Assembly (NCBI GenBank): GCA_037179515.1
Contig: JAXCGZ010003827.1
Location: 67,501 to 131,500, forward strand
Direction of reading: 5' to 3'
DNA: 64,000 bases
Source: Halocaridina rubra
Taxonomy: Eukaryota; Arthropoda; Malacostraca; Decapoda; Atyidae
The notes under the pieces were generated by a model. The model searched no databases and was not told the DNA's origin. It saw nothing but the letters and a program-made list of their open reading frames with translations. Within the stretch, counting starts at the first letter, position 1. Each line of letters begins with the position of its first letter. Of this stretch, positions 12,301 to 21,418 are shown in pieces. Both the position numbers and the translations under genes were made by a program.

Positions 12301-14541
12301 AATGTTGGCTATGCCTCCACCGGAGAGAGAGACTCTTGACAAATGCATGGAGACTCAGAAAAATGACTTGCTTACTCAAAGAACTTTTTTTATTATTATT
12401 ACTGCTGTAGGCTGGCGTATAAGTTATGAAAAACTCTTTAGCTACTCACAATACTTATGGCCTCTAAAAACATGAAAATTATATACAGCATTCTTAAGAT
12501 TTGTGTTATAATGACAATGGTATGCAGTCGGAAGTAAATTTTAATGTGCCTATAACTCATGAATACCCAATGTGTTATCCTAAATCCATAAGACACATGA
12601 GGGTGGAAGGGTTAACCCTCAGGTACCAGTGCTTATTTGAGAAAGGACTGGCTAAAGAATATATAAACATACTGTGCCAAAAGAAAGTGTTCATATCATA
12701 TCTCAGTGTGTCTCAGCCGTTATCTGTACAGTAGTTTTAATTTTATAAAAAGTACTCTGCATGGAAATATTATAAGGTAAAATGAAAGTTCATAAATATT
12801 ATCATGATGACTTACGTAGCAACAATTAGTTATTTATGAAATGTGTTGAACAGGTTGTGTTTGTGAGTGTTACACACCAGAAGCAACATTTACTCAAGGT
12901 TTTCTTTCAGATACTTGAGTTCCCTTTGTTTGGTTACTAAAAAAATGCATTATTTTGTTCAGATTCACTCTTAACCTTACTTTTGCATAATAATAAATTT
13001 GTATTTTATTTATTTCATACCTATTGAAAAACGTTCAGTCATTCGGGAAATGTATTGATTGGGCAGTACTCTTCTTAATGATGCTTCCGCAGCCTGGTTA
13101 CTCTTGCTATATTATCATTTCATTTGGTAGCTTTTGTCACTTACCATAAGTAAAATAAAGTCTTATTTCAGTATTGCTGTCAACTGTAGTACATGTTAAA
13201 TATAGTATGTGTAGAAAATATAAAGATTTATCATTGAATATTATTAAAGCTATGGTATTTATTTTATTACTTTTGTCACAGACTTCTACTCGTGACTTGC
13301 CTTGAGCGAGCAGTAATCTAGTCATTGCTCTTACTACAGGCAAGTTGCTGTAACACGATATGTTTTTTTTTCCAGCTGCTTTCTCTTAAGTTTGGTTCTG
13401 TATATGTGCATATTTCTTGAGTTGTACTATGGCAACAATTTTGTTATGTTTAAACTTGATTTATGCTTTTACAAAGCTAGAGCTTATGAACATACTCATT
13501 TAATCTTGACATTATGCATTACATGGGATATTCAGTGAGGTTGCTGAGTTGAAAGGGGCTACTATATGAGAAATACCATTACAACACTTCATCCCAAAGA
13601 AGTTCTGGATGAAATGTTATACAAACTATATTGAGGCATCAACTTTAGGGATTTTGGGTGTTAGCAAGGTTCTAAGTTTCCGAGCTATGAAGAGTCAAAA
13701 TCTCTGTATGTTATGGTGATTATGATACAGCATTTTGTTGCATGAACGGATATTTGAAAACGGTATAAATACTGCCGTTTGTGGTATGCAATACTGAGAT
13801 GATCAGCTGTGTCTGTATATTATAAAAATTACTTATGATTTTACAGTATCTTAGTGTAATATATACAAACTTGGATGTATATTATTTATAATGCGGAAAA
13901 ACAAAATTTCGGGGGGGGGGAACTATGGTATTGTGTATTTATCTTTAATCATATTTTATGGTTTAGGAAATTTTTCACAGTCATAATTACCCATGTCCCA
14001 GTTAGTCCATTATATTTTGATATAAGTGTGTTAGCTATTTTTATATTCTTGTAAACCTTACTTTGTGATTTTAGGAGAAATATAATTAATTTATAGGCAT
14101 TATTAGTGTGCTGCTATAAAAGCCTCTAAAATATGTATATACTGTATGCTTCAGGCCAAAGTGTGGGGTGTTGCGTATGAAATTCCACAGCACGAGGAAG
14201 AAAGCATCCTTACTCGCTTGAATGTGCGGGAGCAACGCTTTGAGAGAAGAAAGCATTTAACCATGTATCACTCATGTGGTCAGACATTGAAGAGCAAAGT
14301 TCTTGTTTTTCTAGGTACTGATAACCCTGAATTAATACTAGGTGAGGCACCCTTATCAGTCATGGCTCAGCAAATCGCCATTAGTGTTGGACCATCTGGT
14401 GCCAATTCTGAATACTTATTGAATTTAGCAAATTTTATGAGAAAGGAAGTTCCACAAGCTGAAGATGAACATTTGTTTCAGCTAGAAGCTGCTGTAGTTG
14501 CTCTTCTCAGTGATAAGGAGAAAAGAATTCTTATATCATAA
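6195..14541 (+). CDS. CHAC2: ChaC-type gamma-glutamylcyclotransferase, isoform A (exons 1, 2, 3a)
   Basis: The family cleaves glutathione in the cytosol to 5-oxoproline and Cys-Gly. Coding exons are 6195-6329, 9578-9619 and 14155-14541; all junctions are phase 0 with GT/AG ends, giving 187 residues (human CHAC2 is 184). The start Met begins [17 protein letters not shown], aligned with the family start, and contains the FGYGSL nucleotide-loop-like substrate motif at residues 4-9. [16 protein letters not shown] ends exon 1 and [14 protein letters not shown] is exon 2. Glu85 in NVREQR lines up with the catalytic Glu of human CHAC2 (Glu83). Exon 3a carries the rest in one piece, including [16 protein letters not shown] and EDEHLFQLE, which match the human C-terminus well. 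The loop after the catalytic Glu (usually REKGGY) is changed to [14 protein letters not shown] at 14742 may end this transcript. The alternative end is described separately. Confidence 0.9.
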
Positions 14542-17467
14542 GCTTGTATTTCTGTCATATAAATTTTGAAAGGCTCTCAGGAACTTGATGTAAATGTATG
14601 ATATATAGGCAGATATTTGTTAATTATTGTGAGTGAGACTTTTTATGCAATGGTATTTTTTGCTCCTGAAATGTATGCTTGAAACCTGATATTAACTTTA
14701 CGTGTGTATTAATACTTGTTACAGTTTTTTCAAGATAATCCATTAAAGCATTCATAATACAATATTAGTATGGATGTTAGCAAATGCAAGACTTCATGAA
14801 TGGGTCATTGCAACCAGGAACCATGAGGCAGGCTATTTGACATTGTTAATGCCAAAATCTAATTTACTGAATATGAAGTACGTAAGTGTGACTGTAAGTA
14901 GAGATATAAAATTGCATTTTATTTATGTTATCATGCCTTTTTGTCTTCCTTTGATTGTTACTGCTCTGCTGACCCAAAGCAGTTTTTATAGCATTTTTGC
15001 AAAATTATCACAGATATTACATACCTGAATATGTCAAGTTGATAAATGATATAGATTTTCATAAAGATCTTTTTAATATGATTGCATGTAAAAGGCTTCT
15101 ATTTCATGGTATCAGTTCATTAGAGATTTGATTTGTGGCCTTGTAGACCTGGTATTTATGTAATACAGTATTCCTTTGCAGTGATCTTCGTTTTCTTTTA
15201 ATTCACAGTGTAATGGAAAAAAATTCATAACTTCTTTATTAAATTTTAAGAACTGAAATGAGTTTAAAAATACCTGCAATTTACCGATCTGTATGCAAAA
15301 GTAATATTTTTGGTGTTTCCTTTACCAAGAGTTAGTTATATAAATTATTCCTCTCAAATTTAGCTAAAGCAGTTCCTAAGGATATAAAACTTCAAACACA
15401 ATACATAAAGTCTGCAGTGTGCAAATAGGCCAACACAGCCAAGTGAAGAATAGAATTTTATATAACTTTCTGCAAACTACTTCGAAGGTAGAGTAATTTC
15501 AGTGCTACTAGGAAGTTATGAAAAACATTCCCGAAATTATCCATTTGTCAAAATATATTATGCTTCTGGTACCTTTTATTTTAAATAATCCTGCAAAACC
15601 TTTCTTGTAAGAGAAATTATTATGGGAGATATAATCGGGTTGCAATGCATGTGACCTTGATCATTCCACTCTAACAAGGTCGTTTGATGCCCTAAAACTT
15701 ACAAAAATTAGGATGCATTATGATATTCCATGTTATGTCTTTTATCCCCTTTGACTGCTCTATACTTAAGTAGAGCAATGGTTTTAGGTTTGAAGGATAT
15801 ACGTAGGGTAAGTCTGTTCAGGGTGGAAAGATCTAATATCATATTTGACATCTGGAATCTAATTTTGGGTCAAAATATTATAATGGAAAGCCAGAGACTG
15901 TGATAACCTTGGACTGTGAAATTACCCAATGCAAAGAGAGACAGTTCAGTGACTATGCTCACTCTCTTCATCAATACTATGGTTCAGCAGAGCAAAAAAG
16001 CCTCCTCCCAACTGAACATCTTCAGATGTTCTTTCCACTTCTTAGAGGAAGATTAGAATAGGGAGCCAGCGCCAAGCTCTTCTCTCTCATTTCCTACTGT
16101 GCTTAAATGACTTGTCCCTTATCCTTCAACATGAGGAAACGGAAGACCTGGTGGCCAGTCCTTCCCTGGTTAGCATCACAAGAAACTGGGACATAGCTAC
16201 TTTAGGAATTATTCTACTTCAGAAAAATCTTATCAAAGGTGTCCTCATTCCCGAAGGAGTGCATTTTGAGGTACTCTTTAGCTGCATATATCCTCAAGAA
16301 AGAATAGTCTGGAGAAAATCATAGCTTATGAGATCTTGATTTCATTGGTCCCAGTGTTTGAAACATTAAGTGCAACTGTATACCTTTTAACCAGTAGTAT
16401 AAAATTATTGAGAATTTCAAGTTTAACAACCATATACAAAAACTTTTCATCCATCATACTTACTATTTGAATTTACAGGAGAGAGTATGGGGTGTTGCAT
16501 ATAAAATTGGTGAGTCAGATCTGGAAGAGGTATTAACTCACTTAGACCACCGAGAGAAAGATGGATATCAACGGATACCAGTCACTTTCCATCCGCAAGA
16601 CCTGTCTGTTAAGCCTTGGGAACTTATAATATATTTAGGTAAGAAAGTTGAGTAATAGAACACCTTTTTTAAGTTGTACTATGTTTTCTTATTTCATATT
16701 GTACATCAAGTTGAGCATTTTGAGTATGATACTTAGAACAGTGAAGATTGAGTACTGTGCATCATGTTGTAATAAAGCAATACTTTAAAACTTATCCTAA
16801 AATAGTCGAATTGATTTAATTTGTTCACAAAAGGAGTAAATTATAAAAGTCATTACTTTTGCCACACCTTGTACAATATTTATAAATATAATACAAGGAC
16901 TTTGAAATACCATATCGTAGAAATATATATTTGAGCATAATCTTATTATTTCATGAATATATATATAGGTATTTCTTTACTCTTCCTGTTTAGCTCGTAC
17001 CATCTTTTGACAGAATTTCATTGGACTTTCTTCTCATTTCCAGTCAGTCTTCATTACCAATGCATTGTTCAGTTTTTTCAATGCTAAGTACTGGAATATC
17101 CTAAATTTTTTTAAGTTCTGTTGTATATATACTGCATTATGGTAGAACAAGCAGGAGGTTTTTTTTAATGCAAATTTTCAAATTATCTGCTTTCTAGATT
17201 ATAGCTTTATATACTATCGATCATTTTTAAATATATAAAGACTTGCTTGTTGCTTATTGTCTTCCAGGTAGTGAAACAAACCCTTTTTTCACTGGTCCAA
17301 CAAATGAAAGGCAGATTGCGGAAATCATTGCTTCGGCAGAAGGACCTAGCGGCTCCAATTCAGAATATCTTTTCCAGTTAGCACAAACTATGAAGACGAT
17401 GGGTGTTCAGGATTGTCATTTGTATGATATAGAATCAAGAGTTAAATGTTTATTAGGAAAATCATAA
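6195..17467 (+). CDS. CHAC2: ChaC-type gamma-glutamylcyclotransferase, isoform B (exons 1, 2, 3b, 4b)
   Basis: Coding exons are 6195-6329, 9578-9619, 16479-16638 and 17268-17467, giving 178 residues. Exon 2 ends in phase 0 and exon 3b starts in phase 0 ([10 protein letters not shown]), so it can replace exon 3a cleanly. The 3b/4b intron is phase 1, splitting the Gly of IIYLG. Glu85 in DHREKDGYQ is the catalytic position, and this end keeps the REKxGY loop that isoform A lost. Exon 4b contains [15 protein letters not shown] but a divergent C-terminus without the DEHLF block. The reaction should be glutathione to 5-oxoproline plus Cys-Gly. Joint use of exons 1-2 by both ends is inferred from matching phases and from the absence of another FGYGSL exon between 14542 and 16478. 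Transcript data are needed to confirm both isoforms. Confidence 0.85.
6380..7500 (-). mobile_element. Decayed LINE (family C) in ChaC intron 1, antisense
   Basis: The minus strand holds, in order, [17 protein letters not shown] (about 7460-7390), the active-site region [18 protein letters not shown] (about 7010-6955), [19 protein letters not shown] (about 6745-6690), and [20 protein letters not shown] with [16 protein letters not shown], ending near 6398. Frameshifts divide it. It belongs to the same family as the copies near 32.4, 34.2 and 49.2 kb. Confidence 0.85.
7634..7686. repeat. 26-bp tandem duplication
   Basis: Two copies of a unit starting AATTCGCCA(C/T)TCTTAAATG lie head to tail with a 26-bp period. 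Confidence 0.85.
7865..8070 (-). mobile_element. tRNA-derived SINE, family 3
   Basis: Reading the minus strand, a tRNA-like head has an A-box-like TGGTAACGCGCTGGCC (8058-8043) and a B-box-like GGTTCCCGTCC (8018-8008). A body containing CCACAGTGGGGGGTTGGGGC and a tail with AATGAAATGGAAATAAAG follow. It lies in ChaC intron 1. Confidence 0.75.
8570..8830. mobile_element. Tc1/mariner (Tigger-like) MITE, copy 1
   Basis: A TA dinucleotide flanks both ends. The right terminus, read inwards, starts CAGATGCTCCCCAACTTAC, and the left end has a similar ACGAACGAGTTAAGTTCC block. Internal CAGTACAGTAC motifs are shared with 25529-25831. It has no coding capacity. Confidence 0.65.
9578..9619 (+). CDS. CHAC2: ChaC coding exon 2 (shared, 14 codons)
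   Basis: A 42-nt exon, [14 protein letters not shown], flanked by TTTTCAG and GTAAGA. Both edges are phase 0, which lets either downstream exon set follow. Confidence 0.92.
9625..11765. other. ChaC intron 2, first part
   Basis: AT-rich intron sequence. No repeat family or gene recognised. Confidence 0.5.
11769..12011 (+). promoter_or_regulatory. Possible cryptic promoter and 5' exon inside ChaC intron 2
   Basis: This island is richer in G and C than its surroundings. It has two inverted CCAAT boxes (GATTGG at 11798 and AATTGG at about 11810) and ends at a strong donor, TTCAG|GTAAGG, with the GT at 12012. A 40-odd-codon frame begins near 11840 but stops before the donor. It could be a 5' exon of an internal transcript or a fragment of a retroelement terminal repeat. 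There is no direct evidence of transcription. Confidence 0.25.
12232..12351. repeat. 60-bp tandem duplication
   Basis: Two units with a 60-bp period share AATCGGTTCAA, CCTCCACCGGAGAGAGAGA and CTTGACAAATGCAT. Confidence 0.9.
14155..14541 (+). CDS. CHAC2: ChaC alternative terminal exon 3a
   Basis: 129 codons including the stop, from [12 protein letters not shown] to KEKRILIS. It is preceded by TGCTTCAG at 14147-14154. It encodes in one exon what exons 3b and 4b encode in two: VAYEI, REQR with the catalytic Glu, [30 protein letters not shown] and the DEHLFQLE helix. Confidence 0.9.
   Translation, partial: AKVWGVAYEIPQHEEESILTRLNVREQRFERRKHLTMYHSCGQTLKSKVLVFLGTDNPELILGEAPLSVMAQQIAISVGPSGANSEYLLNLANFMRKEVPQAEDEHLFQLEAAVVALLSDKEKRILIS
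14742..14747 (+). promoter_or_regulatory. Candidate poly(A) signal for ChaC isoform A
   Basis: ATTAAA, about 200 bp after the isoform A stop, followed by AT-rich sequence. Confidence 0.4.
14755..16478. other. Interval between the two alternative ChaC ends
   Basis: No duplicate of exons 1 or 2 could be found here, so exons 3b/4b have no private 5' exons in this interval. The stretch around 15750-16320 is less AT-rich and has open segments, but no family was recognised. Confidence 0.5.
16479..16638 (+). CDS. CHAC2: ChaC alternative exon 3b
   Basis: 53 codons plus one base, starting [14 protein letters not shown] after TTTACAG and ending IIYLG at a GTAAGA donor. It contains [19 protein letters not shown], matching the conserved catalytic loop of CHAC2. 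Confidence 0.9.
17268..17467 (+). CDS. CHAC2: ChaC alternative terminal exon 4b
   Basis: Starts after CTTCCAG, completes the split Gly, then [35 protein letters not shown] and the end CLLGKS with a TAA stop. Homologous to the second half of exon 3a. Confidence 0.9.
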
Positions 17468-19064
17468 CATCAGGTTTTGCTTAGAAATAACAGACCATTG
17501 TAAGTAATGCAGGACAGACCAAACAGTATTTTAGTATTATACATTATATCCTCCTAGAAGTTATCTTGAGTATATTAATAAGATAATATTTTATATGTGC
17601 TGAATGGTATATATTTGTGCATATTTCAGTATTGTTATTATTATTAAGATTCAGATTATTTTATTTATATTTAGTGTTCATGTTTGGAATATAGCTATAT
17701 TTTGCAGTGTCTTCTAGACACTGTAAGATATTATTAATTGGGCAATGAATGTGTTTGAGTCTTATTTATTGGATAATGAAAGTGTTTATTTACATTTTGG
17801 TTAAAAGCATTTTATTGTGACATTATGTTGTTCTATTATGTTTATTCTTTTATTAGGTGCAGTATATGTTTTACTATTAAAAGGAACACAGGAATTTCCT
17901 ATATTATAGTCATAAACCTATAAGTTCTCCTAGGTTATTGCCTGCTGTGCTTTTTTGTTTTAAATGACGTTTTCATTACTTTTTTGCTTAGTTAGCTTGG
18001 CTTATTACTACAATCTATTTCTTTGTACATATTTGTACCTTTATTGATTTACTCATAAGTTTGTATTTATTTATTTTACATTACGGGGATTATGGAGTCT
18101 AATCGTTCTACAGAGTGAGAGCAAAGTTAGAGAGATGTTGAGGTAGAAAAAGGTTATTGGAGAGAGGAGAGCAGAGACAGCCTAATGATTTTAGACACCT
18201 GTACTTTTAAATTTGTAGTTCTTATATTTTTCATTACAGGAATTGTGGAGTTAAATTATTCTACAGAATGAGGAGAGTATGTCATGCCATGTTTTGTGCT
18301 CAAATCGCAAATAATGTACCTCTGTGTGAGTAAGATTGAGGGGTTTTATAGTCTCACCACTGTAAACCCACCTTGTATAAGCTTTGGTGGCTTATAATAT
18401 AAATTTCTTATATTTTGTATTTGACATAATCTGCAGTGTCATATTTTTAAGTTTAGTAAAAGGTATACTTATGTCTGAGAACTCCTCCAGCTGAGCACAC
18501 ATCAGTATCTCATATTTACAGGTGCAGTCATGTTGAGGGCTAAGAAGTGAGTTGGTCTTTACATCATTACAGTTTTGCTAAGTTTTATGTAATGTCCTTC
18601 ATCTGTCAGAGGTTTGGTTTTGGGTTTTCTGTTACTAGTCTATATTAATATTATTTTATTCTTTCTTCAACTACCACCAGCTGAGTCATACTAAAGCTTG
18701 AATATTTCAGTGTCTATACCCACCATCAGTATAACTATTTGTCTTTTGACTTTGTCAAGCAACGTCCAATAAGTTAAATATTAATTTTTATTCTTTTCTT
18801 TTGACTCTAGTTTTGCTTTGCCCTATCTTAAATTTAAGCATAGATACTTTACTAATAAAGAGCTCATCATCAAAATCTGCAACAAATTAGAGCCATTTTA
18901 CAATTGTGCTTTCGATTCACTTGGATCTGGACATGTAGTTTGTTACCTGCATTTTGCGTGTCTTAATATAGGAGCAAACCATTGTGAGCACTGTGTACTT
19001 TGTGAGAATTCTGTCTAAGAGTAACTTCATCTGATGGTCATGCAGATGAACCTGTAACACTAGT
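17468..19064 (+). other. ChaC isoform B 3' UTR and intergenic region
   Basis: AT-rich. A candidate poly(A) signal ATTAAA lies at 17876-17881. A diverged 40-bp repeat (ATTAC..G.ATT.TGGAGT with TTCTACAGA) occurs near 18080 and 18232. No gene seen. Confidence 0.45.
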
Positions 19065-19200
19065 ACAGGGGGTCCCCGTTGTTTGTTACTAATTGGGACC
19101 ATGAAAACATGACCAATAGCAACATGATGAACAACAAAATCATTGTTTCCATTAGATTCAATGTATATAGGATCTAATTGGGACCGACCATCCCACATCT
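19065..19200. mobile_element. Fragment of a DNA-transposon-like repeat
   Basis: Begins with CAGGGGGTCCCCGTTGTTTG after a TA dinucleotide, a terminus typical of Tigger/pogo-like elements. The other end is missing where LINE sequence begins. Confidence 0.35.
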
Positions 19201-19660
19201 CGGTATTAATTTTGATTACAAACCGCTAAAAAATGAGAAATTATATATAAACATATGTAAATATAAATTAGATATAGCAAGAAAGCGAAAATGGTCCTCA
19301 TTTCACTTATCCAATCAACATTCGGACACAACCAAGAAACACTACCACAGTATAAAAACAATATATAAGCTCAGTGATAGAATATGCAAACCCTGTTGAG
19401 CTTTTAAGCTCACTAACACACCACAACACTACAGAATATGTATAACAAAGCTCTAAAAATAATCACAGGCTGAAAAGCTCCTAAAACTACTGACCAATTA
19501 AAGAAACAAAAATCCCTATTGTCACTGATCACCTTGATATGAAAAACGCAAATATTCCTCAATAAACCAACTCCAAATGCTACACTACATAGTAGAACAC
19601 CCACACACACCAAGGAACGTTAAAAAACACCTAGCATATGATGTAACACAAATACTCTGA
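19200..19660 (+). mobile_element. Decayed LINE fragment (LINE G)
   Basis: Translated pieces resemble the C-terminal region of LINE polymerases: an RICKPC segment followed by LQNMYNKALKIITG, then diverged Lys/Thr/Pro-rich sequence with stops. It lies directly 5' of LINE E. Confidence 0.55.
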
Positions 19661-20213
19661 AGATCCCTTCCCCCTCCCTCATCCCAAACCTGCCTTCACA
19701 ATCATATTCACATCCAATTATGTTGACATTCCACTATAACCTGTATACTCGTTTTCATTCCAAAGGTGGGGTCTGTGCTTACTGCAACACTAACACTCCT
19801 ATTGCAAGGCTCATGGACCTGGAATCTCGTGACTTTGATGTTCTCTGGCCAAAAATCTCTCTCTCCACTACCACTATTTTCCTTTGCTTCTGCCACTGTT
19901 CTCCAAACTCCACCGAGTTTGTGTCTTTCTTTGAATATCTCTCCTCAATGCCATGAGTCCTTGCTATCCTCTTCTCACCCACATGCCGAAGTTCTCTACA
20001 TTGGAGACTTCAATGTATACCACAGTGAGTGGCTTAATTCTTCTCACACTGATTTGGGAGGAAGTGAGGCCCTTGCTTTCTCTATTACTCACAATCTGGA
20101 GCACATGATCAAACATCCTACTCATGTTCCTGATCGACAAAAACATGCAGCGAACACTCTTGACCTATTTCTTACTTCTAACTCTTCAAACTACTCTTAT
20201 TTTGTGTTTTCCT

Positions 20214-20341
20214 CTCTTGGTAAATCTGACCACTCTGTGATCTCAATTCTGTGTTTTGCCCTCTTGGTAAATCTGACCACTCTGTTATCTCAATTCTGTG
20301 ATTTCCCCTCTTGGTAAATCTGACAACTCTGTAATCTCAAT
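20214..20341. repeat. 47-bp tandem triplication inside LINE E endonuclease
   Basis: Units start CTCTTGGTAAATCTGAC at 20214, 20261 and 20308 (period 47, the last partial). They repeat the segment coding for GKSDHSVIS and so break the endonuclease frame. Confidence 0.92.
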
Positions 20342-20406
20342 CTCTTCCATTTTCGCTCGCCCTCCACCAATCCCTCCTACTCTATGCCGCCTTTGGCACT
20401 TTGAGC

Positions 20407-21418
20407 GTACTTCTTCTTCCACTATTATCGACGTCATCCACTGTAATATCTTTTTGTTCCATATCGGCTGTTACACATTCCATCCACCTTCTCTTTGGTC
20501 TCCCCCTCCTCCTCCTACCTGGCACCTCCATCTCCAACATTTTCCTCCCAACATACTCCTGATCCCTCTTCATGACATGTCCGAACCAGTGAAGCCTCTT
20601 TTCTTGTATTTTCTTAGACACTTCTATAACTTTAGTTGTTCCTCTTACTAAATCATTCCTAATCTTATCATTTCTTTTGATTCCAACCATCTATCTAAGC
20701 ATCCTCATTTCTGCCACATCCATTTTCTTTTCATAAGATATCTTCATGGGCCAGGTCTGTGCTCCATATGTCATTGCAGGTCTCATTATAGTTTTATGCA
20801 CTCTTCCCTTCAGTTTCACATTTATCCTCCAGTCACACAACACTCCAGATACCCTTTTCCAGTTGCTCCATCCTGCTTGGATTCTGCTGTTTACCTCCTC
20901 TTGGAGTTCTGCATTTTCATCTGCAAATGAACCCAGGTACTTGAATTTTTCTGCCCTCTTTACTATTTCCTCCAGTAGATGTATGTCACTCAACTAATTG
21001 GTGGGATGACAACACATATACTCTGTTTTTGTTCTACTGATTTTCGGTCCTCTATTTTCCAATGCCCCTCTCCATATATCCAACTTCCTCTCCACTCCTT
21101 CTCTGGTCTCATCACACAACACTACATCATCAGCAAACATCATACTCCACTGTGCCCGTTCCCTTACTCGTTCAGTAGCTACATCCATTATTATATTAAA
21201 CAAATATGGGTTCAATGACGATCCCTTATGTAGCCCAACCCCTACTACAAACTCCTCTGTCAATCCAACTCTTGTCCTCACTTGTGTGCATCCTCCTTCA
21301 TACATATCTTTAATTACTCTTAACGTATTTCTCTGGTGTTTCTCCTTCTTTCAGGCATCTCCAGATCTCTTGCCGTGGGACTCTATCATAGGCATTTTCT
21401 AAATCTATAAATACTAAT
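20407..21418 (-). mobile_element. LINE F fragment nested in LINE E, opposite strand
   Basis: The minus strand encodes, from 21305 downwards, TRVGLTEEFVVGVGLHKGSS, the active-site region MMFADDVVLCDETREGVERK, then FKYLGSFADENAELQEEVNS, MTYGAQTWPMK, and KRLHWFGHVMKRDQEYVGRK with GRRRRGRPKRRWMECV. These are typical RTE-like LINE C-terminal blocks. LINE E coding stops at LWHFERT just before it and resumes with FLFDFPWDDYCF just after, so this element inserted into LINE E. Only small frame breaks are visible. Confidence 0.85.

Noticed and set aside
16112..16324. Extra ChaC exon or gene between the alternative ends
   Set aside because: The 70-codon frame shows no similarity to ChaC or any family I recognise, and has no clear splice sites tied to the gene.
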